The notes beneath the pieces were generated by a model, which worked only from the letters and a program-made list of their open reading frames with translations, did no database searches and was not told the origin of the DNA. Shown here one piece after another: positions 13,016-20,489 of a stretch of DNA of 24,592 nucleotides. A program made the position numbers and the translations under genes. The DNA comes from CADDYX01 sp045809925 (GTDB taxonomy: Bacteria > Verrucomicrobiota > Verrucomicrobiia > Chthoniobacterales > UBA10450). The stretch spans positions 1-24,592 of the forward strand of contig JBJMWX010000073.1 in the NCBI GenBank assembly GCA_045809925.1, in the 5' to 3' direction. Positions within the stretch are counted from its first letter, which is position 1; every line of letters begins with the position of its first letter.

Positions 13016-16000
13016 GTGAACCTTCGACAGCTCGCGAAAATTCTGCTGACTGAATCTGCAGGGCATCCGTATCAGCCGCGTGATTCGTCGGCGTTTCGCA
13101 GACACGCGCTGCAATGGTGCGCGGCGGCGACGACAGCATTAATCGCGACTGGAGCCCGCGCCGACGTTCTCAAAGAGGCGCGCGTTTCGCAGGTAATCAA
13201 AGACGTGCAGCTGTTGCAGTCGAACGGGGCGCCGCGCGCGGCGACAACTCGCGATGTCGTCCGGCAGGGCACGGCGGTCCGGACCGGCGCCGATTCTCGC
13301 GCCGAGCTCACCTTTACCGATCTGACGATCGCGCGCATGGGCGCGAACACGATCTTCAGTTTCGATGAAGGGACGCGCACCGTAGACCTCGCCAATGGCG
13401 CGATTCTGCTCCGCGTCCCGAAAGGATCCGGAGGTGCCAAAGTGCAGACGGCGGCGGTTACGGCGGCGATCACCGGCACGACGGTGATGGTTGAATACCA
13501 CAAGGGCACCTACGCGAAGTTCATCTGTCTCGAGGGAACGATGCGCGTCTACTTGAAGGGTCATCTTGGCGAATCGGTCCTGGTCGCCGCGGGACAGATG
13601 CTGATCGTGAATCCGAACGCCACGCGTTTGGCAGATCCGGTCGATGTAGACCTCGATCGGCTGGTCAGGACTTCGCTTCTGCTCGCGCCGCCATTCGGGC
13701 CGCTGGGAAGTGAGACGTTGATGGCTGGGTCGACGCTTGACCAGCTCGGCAAGAAAACCGCCGGCACACTGCTGGACACAAACCTGGTGATTTTTGGACG
13801 CGGAACATTGGTCACGATGGTTGACCCGGCATCGCTCGACGTTGTCGATCAGGCCCGTGCGGCGGGCGAGGAGCCGTCACCGACGGCAACCCCGAGGCCA
13901 ACTTCAACTCCGCAGCCGACAGCCACCCCAACGCCGAGCCCACAGCCGACCCCAACTCCATCACCGACGAGCACCCCGAGTGCGACTCCGGCTCCTACGC
14001 CGTCAAAATTCGGAACGCCGAGCGTGATCACCTCGTTCATCCCGTATCCGATCGATAACGGGACCCTGATCCAAACCGACCCGGCCATTACACGTGCCGG
14101 TGTAACCGATTTTGGAAAAATCTACCGCGACACAGCGCAGGACGGCCCGTTCTCTGCCTGGGCGTTCGGCACGACCTCGCCGTTCGATACCTCGAGCAAC
14201 TTCGACGCTCTGTTCGTCGACACATCCACCGGCAACGTGCCGATGGCTGTTTTCAAATTCGCGAATTTGACCCTCTCCGGAAATCCGAGCGTGACGCTCG
14301 CCAGCGGGGGCGTGCCGAATCTCGGACTCGTCAGCGTCCTCGGGATTACTTCTACACCCGCCGGTGATACGACGTTCACGTTCAGCGGAATGCACACGGT
14401 GCTGCTCGCGGCCCAGAACGGCTCGATCCAGCTAAGCGGCATCAGTTTTCAAAACATCAACACGCTGATCATGTACGCGCGCGGCACCGGCTCGAACCTC
14501 TCGCTCGCGGCGCCGATTTCCGGCGTTACTCAGCTGCGGCTTTTTGCTGAGGGCGACATCCAGATTAACGACCAGGAGAGCGTCACCGCGTTCCGGGCAA
14601 CCGCAGGGAATGATTTTCTTACCGGCACGGGTCCAATTAGCGCGCAGTCGGTTTTCGTCAGCACTGGGCGCGACATAAATTTCTCCGCGCAGCAATTTTC
14701 GGTCGGCGCGGCGACAGGAAACACGCTCTTTCTCGGCGCCGGGCGAAACCTCAATATCGACATCTCCGGCGATCAATCCGTCTTCAGCAACGCCGCGTCG
14801 GTGACGCTGAATGGCACGACAATCAATATCATTGGGGAAGCAAACCCAGTGTCGCTCGGGCTCGGCACCGCCGCCGACAACTTCAATGCCGGCACCGGTG
14901 GCTTTCAGGCGCCCACGATCGGGTTCGAGCACGCCGCGTTTGATCCGGCTAATGCCAACCAGACACTGAACCTTCGGTCTGCCGGAGACATTCGCGTGTT
15001 TGCCATCGCTGACGCGAATCTTGTCCAGGCAAGTGGATCGATCAACGCCAGCGACTCCATCGGGACGAACACGATCACCGCTGGTCAGAGCATTACAACC
15101 GGAGGCGATCTGGTGGCCGCAAACTCAATCACGGCTGGAACGACAATCAGTGCCGGCAGCTTTCTTCTTTCACCTCTTGTATCTGCCGGCGGGAACGTTA
15201 ATGCCGACACGGTGGAGGTGTTGCAACTAAACGCCGCAAATGGCGTTCTGACCGCCGGCAACGGCGGAATAATTCCGTTTCTCGACGCCGGGCCAGGCGC
15301 GCAGCATCGATTTACTGTCAACTCGATCGTCTCGCCGAACGGGATCGATTTCAGCGGGAATTCGTACGCGCTGAACGGTTTTCCCGCGCCGCAGGGCGGG
15401 GGCAACCTGACGATCAACGCTACGACCCTCACGTTCGATACTGCGACTGGAATTGCTTTCGCGAATTTCAACGGCAGCGACGAGACAGCTGGCATAAACC
15501 AAGCCGGTTCGGGCGGAACGTTCACCACATTGACGAGCGGGAACACGACTGTAAACGCGCCGATCACGGCAACGACCGGATTGATCCCGAACAACGGCAG
15601 CTTCTCCGGCGCAGGTGGAAACGTATCGCTCGGCTCAACCAACGGCGCCGTGACGGTGAATTCGGTAATCCAAGTTTCCTCAGATGACGCGCGCAATCCG
15701 GTTGCAGCACCGCCGGCAAACGTGCGCGAGAGTGCAAGCGGCGGGAACGTGACACTGCACAGCGATCTCACGACCGGCACCGGGATCGTGATCGGTCGAA
15801 ACGGCCAGGTCCTTTCGCTGCTGAATTCCAAGGCGCCGGGACCCGGTGGGTCGATTCTATTGTCGACCAAAGGCGCCGACATCACGGTATCTGGTCAACT
15901 CGTCGCCGACCGTGGCACAGTCACGATTAGTCAGAACGATCCTGCAGGTGTGGTTCAGCTCGACGACAGCGCGACCATCGCCGCCGAAACCCTCGACATC

Positions 16001-18286
16001 TTTTCGGCCGGTAACGTTGTGCTTGGAACTGGCGCGTCCCCGACAATCAACGCCGTCACGGTGACGGTGCATGCGCCGCAAGACATCAGCGGATTCGGCC
16101 TGAGTCTCGATTCGGTCGCGCTGAACTCCGATGGAAACTACATGATCACGGCGGACGGCAACATTTCGCTCGCTGGCGATGTTGTTCTCAGTCACACGAA
16201 TGGCGCGCGTGCCAACGGACTCGACACGACGTTCAGCGCGGGAGGCACGCTCAGCGTTACCGGAATGCTCACTGCCACCTCGAGTGCGACAACCGACGGA
16301 GCGGGACTCTCCGGCGGCGGGGGGAACATCGCCATTGGTTCCGGTGGCGACATGTCTATCGGCAACGGCATGAACCTCTCTACCTTTATCGAAGCCAACA
16401 CTGGAACGGGCGCGAACATCGATGTGACCGCCGGCAACGCCTTGACCGCTAGTCTTTCACTGAGAACTGAGGTCGACGTTGCCACCCTCAACTCCGGTGC
16501 CAACGTTTCGCTGACGACGGGCGGCAACATTCAGGCTGTCGGCGGCGAAGGAAGCGTCGTGCTGTTCGCTACCAACTCGAGTGGCAATATCGGCTCTGGG
16601 GCAAACCTGAGCGTGAGGGATGCCGGAAGCCTGACGACTCCGGGCTCCGGGGTTTACAACCTGCAGATAACCAATCGCGGCACGATCGGCACCGGCGCAA
16701 ACATCAGCTCCTCCATCGGGGGCGACCTCACCGCCGGCGGTGTCTTTGCCTCGATTGATAATTCAGCAGGTGGCCGCATCGGGAGCGGGGCGAACATCGA
16801 CTGGAAGGTTGGCGGCGACGTGAATGTTGCAGGGGCGGCCGAGTTGACTGTGGTCAACAGCCAGCCGGCCAGCTTTGGCACAATCGATTCACCGATCGCC
16901 GTAAATATTGCCGCGAACAGCTTCACGATCGGAGGGTCGCTGAATGCTTATGTCGACAACATCGGTGGGATGATTGGCAAGAGCGAAGACGAATGGACCC
17001 TCACGCTCAATTCCACCGGCCCGATCAAGGTCGGCACACTGCTTAATGTTTTCGGCACCGTCACAGCCGGCGGCGACATCACCGCGCAAACGATCGCGCT
17101 TACGAATGCGACGACACCCGGAAACATCAACGCCGGCAGCGGTGGCATTACGCGTTTCACGATTCCGTTCGAGCCGATGCAGGGCATCGCGCATGTCCTG
17201 AACGCGAATCTCGTGACTTCTCAGAACGGGATTAATTTCGACGGCGCCACAAACGTCAACGGCTTCGGGCCGTTTGATGGCGGCAACCTGACGCTCAATA
17301 TCAGCGCGTTCAGCACCACGATCGCGGGTGGCGCGGGCGCAAATGTGATCGGCAACCTGAGCTTCAATGGCGGAGGCGATCAAACCACCGTGGGCGCGAA
17401 CGGCGGCAGCTTCACCGTCAACAGCACCGGTGCGATTACGATCGGTTCCAACATTAGCGCGACGAGTGGGCTGCAGGCTCAGGGCGCCGCCCCGAGCGGC
17501 AACGGCGGCTCGGTCGATCTCGGCTCAGCCAATGAAGCCGTGGTCGTGAATGCACCGATCCAGGTTTCATCGGCCGACGCGGCCAGCGGCGCTGCGACTC
17601 GCCGCCGCAGCAATTCGGGAGGCCGCATCAACTTGCATAGCGGCGCCACTGGTGTTCCCGGAGCGCAGGCCGTCGCGATTAACATCAGCAACACGGGCCA
17701 ACTCCTTTCATTACTCGACGCTGCAGCGACCGGTCCCGGCGGTAAGGTCACGCTTCTCGCCACCGGCACAAACAGCTCGATTAACGTGAACGGGAACGCC
17801 GCGGGGGCGAATACGATCCAGGCGGATCGCGGTGCGATCGACATTCGTCACACCGGTGACGGGGGGCAGATCACATTCAACAACGCCAACCTGCGCGCGG
17901 ATAATGTTCGAGTGGGCGCGTTCGGCACAAACGGCTCGCTCACCATCGGCGGCGGCACGATCTCGGCCGACACGATCCTGAAGCTCTACGCCACGGGCAG
18001 CAACGGCGCGATCACCTTCATCGCGAACGCGACCCTCACCGGCAACAGCGTGAAGACGATCGCGGCGAACACGGTCACGGTGAATAACAATGTGATCGTG
18101 ACGATCGGCGGCGGGAAACCGGCCGATGTTTACACGGAGGTGCCGAATTATGCGGCATTCAACGGCGGTAACGGCGCCACCACCGGCCGGTTTCTGCTGG
18201 GCGGCGCTAGCTCTCCGACTTCGGGCGTGGTGACGCAGCCTGCCACGGCCACTCCGCCTCCCTTCGGTGGGCCGGGCGGACCGTAA
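13016..18286 (+). CDS. Giant FecR-domain beta-helix surface protein
   Basis: A 1756-residue protein. GTG 13016 is chosen because GGAGG (13003-13007) is correctly spaced; the frame is open back to 12899 but that part overlaps the barrel gene. The N-terminus has a long, basic, likely export signal ending at GARAD near residue 50. Residues ~50-205 are a FecR domain (LTFTDLTIARMGANTIFSF, then AAVTAAITGTTVMVEY and KFICLEGTMRVYL). A Pro/Thr linker spans ~286-330. From ~335 to ~1715 the protein is Gly/Asn/Thr-rich, with short beta strands typical of filamentous-haemagglutinin-like helices (FTVNSIVSPNGIDF, NGGSVDLGSANEAVVVN). A ~260-290-residue module is duplicated (about 743-1005 and 1368-1660), and five GSGAN repeats lie between the copies. 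The last 25 residues are Pro/Gly-rich, with no autotransporter barrel. I infer a secreted adhesin or stalk-like surface protein; the FecR domain may bind the envelope, since no sigma factor is encoded nearby. Confidence 0.87.
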   Translation: MNLRQLAKILLTESAGHPYQPRDSSAFRRHALQWCAAATTALIATGARADVLKEARVSQVIKDVQLLQSNGAPRAATTRDVVRQGTAVRTGADSRAELTFTDLTIARMGANTIFSFDEGTRTVDLANGAILLRVPKGSGGAKVQTAAVTAAITGTTVMVEYHKGTYAKFICLEGTMRVYLKGHLGESVLVAAGQMLIVNPNATRLADPVDVDLDRLVRTSLLLAPPFGPLGSETLMAGSTLDQLGKKTAGTLLDTNLVIFGRGTLVTMVDPASLDVVDQARAAGEEPSPTATPRPTSTPQPTATPTPSPQPTPTPSPTSTPSATPAPTPSKFGTPSVITSFIPYPIDNGTLIQTDPAITRAGVTDFGKIYRDTAQDGPFSAWAFGTTSPFDTSSNFDALFVDTSTGNVPMAVFKFANLTLSGNPSVTLASGGVPNLGLVSVLGITSTPAGDTTFTFSGMHTVLLAAQNGSIQLSGISFQNINTLIMYARGTGSNLSLAAPISGVTQLRLFAEGDIQINDQESVTAFRATAGNDFLTGTGPISAQSVFVSTGRDINFSAQQFSVGAATGNTLFLGAGRNLNIDISGDQSVFSNAASVTLNGTTINIIGEANPVSLGLGTAADNFNAGTGGFQAPTIGFEHAAFDPANANQTLNLRSAGDIRVFAIADANLVQASGSINASDSIGTNTITAGQSITTGGDLVAANSITAGTTISAGSFLLSPLVSAGGNVNADTVEVLQLNAANGVLTAGNGGIIPFLDAGPGAQHRFTVNSIVSPNGIDFSGNSYALNGFPAPQGGGNLTINATTLTFDTATGIAFANFNGSDETAGINQAGSGGTFTTLTSGNTTVNAPITATTGLIPNNGSFSGAGGNVSLGSTNGAVTVNSVIQVSSDDARNPVAAPPANVRESASGGNVTLHSDLTTGTGIVIGRNGQVLSLLNSKAPGPGGSILLSTKGADITVSGQLVADRGTVTISQNDPAGVVQLDDSATIAAETLDIFSAGNVVLGTGASPTINAVTVTVHAPQDISGFGLSLDSVALNSDGNYMITADGNISLAGDVVLSHTNGARANGLDTTFSAGGTLSVTGMLTATSSATTDGAGLSGGGGNIAIGSGGDMSIGNGMNLSTFIEANTGTGANIDVTAGNALTASLSLRTEVDVATLNSGANVSLTTGGNIQAVGGEGSVVLFATNSSGNIGSGANLSVRDAGSLTTPGSGVYNLQITNRGTIGTGANISSSIGGDLTAGGVFASIDNSAGGRIGSGANIDWKVGGDVNVAGAAELTVVNSQPASFGTIDSPIAVNIAANSFTIGGSLNAYVDNIGGMIGKSEDEWTLTLNSTGPIKVGTLLNVFGTVTAGGDITAQTIALTNATTPGNINAGSGGITRFTIPFEPMQGIAHVLNANLVTSQNGINFDGATNVNGFGPFDGGNLTLNISAFSTTIAGGAGANVIGNLSFNGGGDQTTVGANGGSFTVNSTGAITIGSNISATSGLQAQGAAPSGNGGSVDLGSANEAVVVNAPIQVSSADAASGAATRRRSNSGGRINLHSGATGVPGAQAVAINISNTGQLLSLLDAAATGPGGKVTLLATGTNSSINVNGNAAGANTIQADRGAIDIRHTGDGGQITFNNANLRADNVRVGAFGTNGSLTIGGGTISADTILKLYATGSNGAITFIANATLTGNSVKTIAANTVTVNNNVIVTIGGGKPADVYTEVPNYAAFNGGNGATTGRFLLGGASSPTSGVVTQPATATPPPFGGPGGP
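13874..14005 (+). repeat. Pro/Thr-rich linker coding repeat in the FecR protein
   Basis: About 44 codons dominated by Thr-Pro, Ala-Thr-Pro and Ser-Pro steps. At DNA level it is a run of degenerate ccgacn/acgccn units without a perfect period. It separates the FecR domain from the beta-helical part and is likely an extended, flexible spacer. Confidence 0.85.
15245..16030 (+). repeat. Beta-helix module, first copy (protein level)
   Basis: Codons ~743-1005 of the FecR protein. Landmarks shared with the second copy, in order: TAGNGGIIPF, NSIVSPNGIDF, GGGNLTIN, NAPITATTGL, GGNVSLGSTNGAVTVNSVIQ, VSSDDA, SGGNVTLHS, NGQVLSLLN and VADRGTVTI. The similarity is at protein level; the DNA has diverged, so the duplication is not recent. 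Confidence 0.75.
16409..16800 (+). repeat. Five-fold GSGAN beta-ladder repeat
   Basis: Five segments with a core of Gly-(Thr/Ser)-Gly-Ala-Asn-(Ile/Val/Leu) start with the second Gly codon at 16409, 16496, 16598, 16694 and 16787. The spacing is 87, 102, 96 and 93 nt (29, 34, 32 and 31 residues). Each is followed by a polar beta strand and Gly-Gly-Asp/Asn-(Leu/Ile/Val). This matches roughly one or two turns of a parallel beta-helix per unit. Confidence 0.75.
17119..17997 (+). repeat. Beta-helix module, second copy (protein level)
   Basis: Codons ~1368-1660 of the FecR protein. Counterparts of the first copy, in order: NAGSGGITRF, NLVTSQNGINF, DGGNLTLN, NISATSGL, GGSVDLGSANEAVVVNAPIQ, VSSADA, SGGRINLHS, TGQLLSLLD and QADRGAIDI. 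It is about 30 residues longer than the first copy, through inserts around the Gly/Ala-rich loops. Confidence 0.75.
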
Positions 18287-18321
18287 GTTACGAAGCGTTC
18301 TGCCTGAGGAGTAACCGGAGA

Positions 18322-18339
18322 AAACTGCGTCGGCAGTTT
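18322..18339. terminator. Possible bidirectional terminator between convergent genes
   Basis: A 7-bp perfect stem, AAACTGC (18322-18328) with GCAGTTT (18333-18339), loop GTCG. It lies between the end of the FecR gene and the convergent hydrolase gene, and overlaps the hydrolase stop codon. The A and T bases at the outer ends of the stem give a short T-tract on either strand. The stem is short and the T-tract weak. Confidence 0.45.
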
Positions 18340-19270
18340 ATCTGATACGACGGGACCGCACGCGCGATTCAGGGCTACGGTCAAAATATCCGAGGCCGAT
18401 CGCCATCCCCATCAGGAAGAGTGCTCCGGCCGTCGCGTACGGCACCGGGTCAAAAGGCGCGGGCGGCAATGAGATGACGCCGCTCTCATCTGTTCTCGCC
18501 GGCTCGGAGACATAGCGCCCGTGTGCCGGCGGTCGGAATCGTTCCGCGAACGACTCCATCCGGACGGGCAGATCATTTTCCGATCGCGGAATGCCGTGGC
18601 CGCACGCGGCGACATTCGGTCGAAGCTTCGCCAACTGTCGCACCGACTTCACGGTCGCTTCCCAGTTCGTGTTGAATGGCGCACCAGCGCGAGCCAGTCG
18701 TTGCTTTCCAGTCATCAATCCGCTCCACGATTCCATGTTCATGGTCGCGAATGCATCGCCCGCCAGGAGGACGCGGTCCGAGGCGCGGAACAGCGAGATA
18801 TGACCGGGCGAGTGACCGGGCGTGGCAAGCCATTCCCATCCGCTCGCGCCGGGTACTTCGTTGGTTTGCAGTTCGCGGATTCTGCCACCGAAGTCTCGCG
18901 CGCGTGACGGCATAAAGCGCGAGAGGAAACCAATTGCGCCGCCGGTCGTCGGATCGGGCGGGGGATAGTCGGACAAGCCGGTCAGGTAAGGCAGCTCGAG
19001 TCGATGCGCATAGATCGGGATGTCCCAGTGCTCCGCAAGCTGGAGCGCCGACCCGGAATGATCAAAATGACCGTGCGTAAGGAGAATCGCTTCCGGCCGC
19101 GCGCCTGCACCGAAGCGCGCTTCAGCTGCTTCGCGAACAAGGCCGGCACTGCCTGGAAGGCCGGTGTCGATCAACGTCCACGGGCCGCCCGGCCGCCCAA
19201 CGAAGTAGACGTTTACAAAGCTGATCGGCAGCCAGCCGACATCCGGAGCGATTCGTGTGATGACTCTCAT
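18338..19270 (-). CDS. Metallo-beta-lactamase-fold hydrolase with C-terminal membrane segment
   Basis: A 310-residue protein of the MBL superfamily. ATG 19270 is used because the fold begins immediately after it (MRVITRIAPDVGWLPISFVN); the frame continues upstream to 19528 but that part overlaps the TPR gene and is an arginine-rich shadow. The metal site is clear: THGHFDHSG (H66, H68, D70, H71), TPGHSPGH near 165, LLAGDAF near 183, and ACGHG near 230. These are the ligands of a two-zinc hydrolase of the glyoxalase-II-like kind. Residues ~277-295 form a hydrophobic segment (YATAGALFLMGMAIGLGYF) followed by a basic tail, which would anchor the enzyme with the catalytic part on the cytoplasmic side. 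It lies 52 nt downstream of the TPR lipoprotein gene on the same strand. The substrate is not predictable. Confidence 0.88.
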   Translation of the reverse strand: MRVITRIAPDVGWLPISFVNVYFVGRPGGPWTLIDTGLPGSAGLVREAAEARFGAGARPEAILLTHGHFDHSGSALQLAEHWDIPIYAHRLELPYLTGLSDYPPPDPTTGGAIGFLSRFMPSRARDFGGRIRELQTNEVPGASGWEWLATPGHSPGHISLFRASDRVLLAGDAFATMNMESWSGLMTGKQRLARAGAPFNTNWEATVKSVRQLAKLRPNVAACGHGIPRSENDLPVRMESFAERFRPPAHGRYVSEPARTDESGVISLPPAPFDPVPYATAGALFLMGMAIGLGYFDRSPESRVRSRRIR

Positions 19271-19322
19271 CGCGCGGGACTTGCACCTTCTACCCGTTCT
19301 GAGGCTGCGTCGAGGCCGGGGT

Positions 19323-19898
19323 TCATTGTGAATGCGAGCGGGTGGCGCGCTTCGACGGCGTAGAACGCGGCCGCGCAGCCTTGGTCGCTTTCTTTGCCTT
19401 CCCCTCCGCGGTCGCGGTTGGGTGTGTGCGCGCCTCATCGAGTTGCTTGCGCAAGGCAAGGTTCTCGTTTCGCAGCCGGGCAGCTTCGGCACGCGGCACA
19501 ACGGCATCGCCAGAGAGCGAAGTGACAAGTGCCAGCTGGTCGCGCTTCATGAAGTTGTTCACGTCTTTTGCATGCGGTCCGGTCGGGGCGAGCGTCAGGT
19601 AGCGCTTGAAATGATGGAGCGCGTGGAGCTGATCGCTCAGCTTGTCGTCGTACAACAAACCGAGTCGATAATGAATCTCGGCCGACCCTGGTGTCCCATC
19701 GAGCGCTGTTTCATACAGGTCAACCGCGTGCTGATAGTCACCCTCCGAGACTCTGGCGTCCGCGTCTTTGACCAGTTGCGCGCTCCGGGGAGTGACCATC
19801 CGATCGCAGGCGGAGGCCGTGAGGCAAATGGCCAGCGCAATGCACGCTGGCGAACTGCAGCGAAAACGTGCAGAGATGAAATGACCGTCGGCCCGCAT
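19323..19898 (-). CDS. TPR-containing lipoprotein
   Basis: A 191-residue predicted lipoprotein from ATG 19898. The signal peptide runs to lipobox TASAC (Cys31). Residues ~40-110 contain about two TPR motifs (AQLVKDADARVSEGDYQHAVDLYETALDG, then AEIHYRLGLLYDDKLSDQLHALHHFKRYL), which usually mediate protein contacts. Residues ~130-155 are a coiled-coil-like segment (EAARLRNENLALRKQLDEA). The C-terminal ~35 residues are Lys/Ala/Ser/Arg-rich and basic, and may contact peptidoglycan or other acidic polymers. It precedes the MBL hydrolase by 52 nt, suggesting one transcript. It is divergent from the gene at 19917 with only 18 nt between the chosen starts, so the two must share or overlap promoters. 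Confidence 0.82.
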   Translation of the reverse strand: MRADGHFISARFRCSSPACIALAICLTASACDRMVTPRSAQLVKDADARVSEGDYQHAVDLYETALDGTPGSAEIHYRLGLLYDDKLSDQLHALHHFKRYLTLAPTGPHAKDVNNFMKRDQLALVTSLSGDAVVPRAEAARLRNENLALRKQLDEARTHPTATAEGKAKKATKAARPRSTPSKRATRSHSQ

Positions 19899-19916
19899 GC
19901 CGGCACGTCGTTATCC

Positions 19917-20489
19917 GTGAAAATCTGGCGCGTCCAATGTTTTTCGATCTGCGTCGCCGTCGCAGCGGCTCAGGCGGCTGAACTATCGGTCGGCGAGTAT
20001 TGCCGCTGCACGCTAACTGATATCGCGCAGCGCACACTTTCGACCGCCGACGGCCGCGTCAGCGTCATCACCACCGTCACGCGCGCGAAGCAGCATGACG
20101 CCGTCATTGTCGGGAACCGGGTGCCGCAGCATTATTATGGAGATCCTGCGCTGCGTTTCGTCACGATGGTAAACCTGCAGAATTTTTCCGGCGCATTGCG
20201 CGGTATGACTTCGGCATTCGTTCGACGCCGATTTGACTTGGAGATCCAGCGGCTCCAGCCGATTTACCGCTCGATGGGGCGAAATCGCGACCCGCGCGAG
20301 GATCTTTTCATCGTTCCCGATTTCGACGGGCGGGCCATGTCGCAACTTGGCATCTCAGGCGGCGCGACGAAGACGAACGTGTTCGTCCTCACCGGCGACG
20401 GCCGCGTCGTGGCGCATTGGAGCAAGCTGCCTCCGGCGGAGGATTTGCTCGCTGCCCTGGAGTCAGCGCGCGGTCAGGAAACTCAGTAA
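19917..20489 (+). CDS. Secreted protein with possible thioredoxin-like fold
   Basis: A 190-residue protein. GTG 19917 gives a compact signal peptide (KIWRVQCFSICVAVAAAQAAE); the alternative ATG 19881 would add 12 residues and overlap the divergent lipoprotein gene. The mature protein begins with ELSVGEYCRCTL, carrying a CxC pair. Further on, ADGRVSVITTVTRAKQ, RNRDPREDLFIVPDF and NVFVLTGDGRVVAHWSKLP follow the strand order of thioredoxin-like proteins, and GDGRVVAHW resembles the strand-beta-hairpin of YtfJ/peroxiredoxin-type folds. No CxxC is seen where thioredoxins have their active site, so an electron-transfer role is doubtful. The last 7 nt overlap the convergent MoeB-rhodanese gene. Fold assignment is tentative. 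Confidence 0.7.
   Translation: MKIWRVQCFSICVAVAAAQAAELSVGEYCRCTLTDIAQRTLSTADGRVSVITTVTRAKQHDAVIVGNRVPQHYYGDPALRFVTMVNLQNFSGALRGMTSAFVRRRFDLEIQRLQPIYRSMGRNRDPREDLFIVPDFDGRAMSQLGISGGATKTNVFVLTGDGRVVAHWSKLPPAEDLLAALESARGQETQ

Noticed and set aside
15085..15885. 266-codon minus-strand ORF inside the FecR gene
   Set aside because: Valine/proline-rich antisense of Gly/Asn/Thr-rich coding DNA, with no motif or SD.
19271..19528. N-terminal extension of the MBL hydrolase
   Set aside because: Arginine/proline-rich shadow of the TPR lipoprotein gene; the family fold starts at ATG 19270.
19332..19880. Long plus-strand N-terminal extension of the gene at 19917
   Set aside because: It is the antisense of the TPR lipoprotein gene and has no exported-protein character; the signal peptide begins at 19917.
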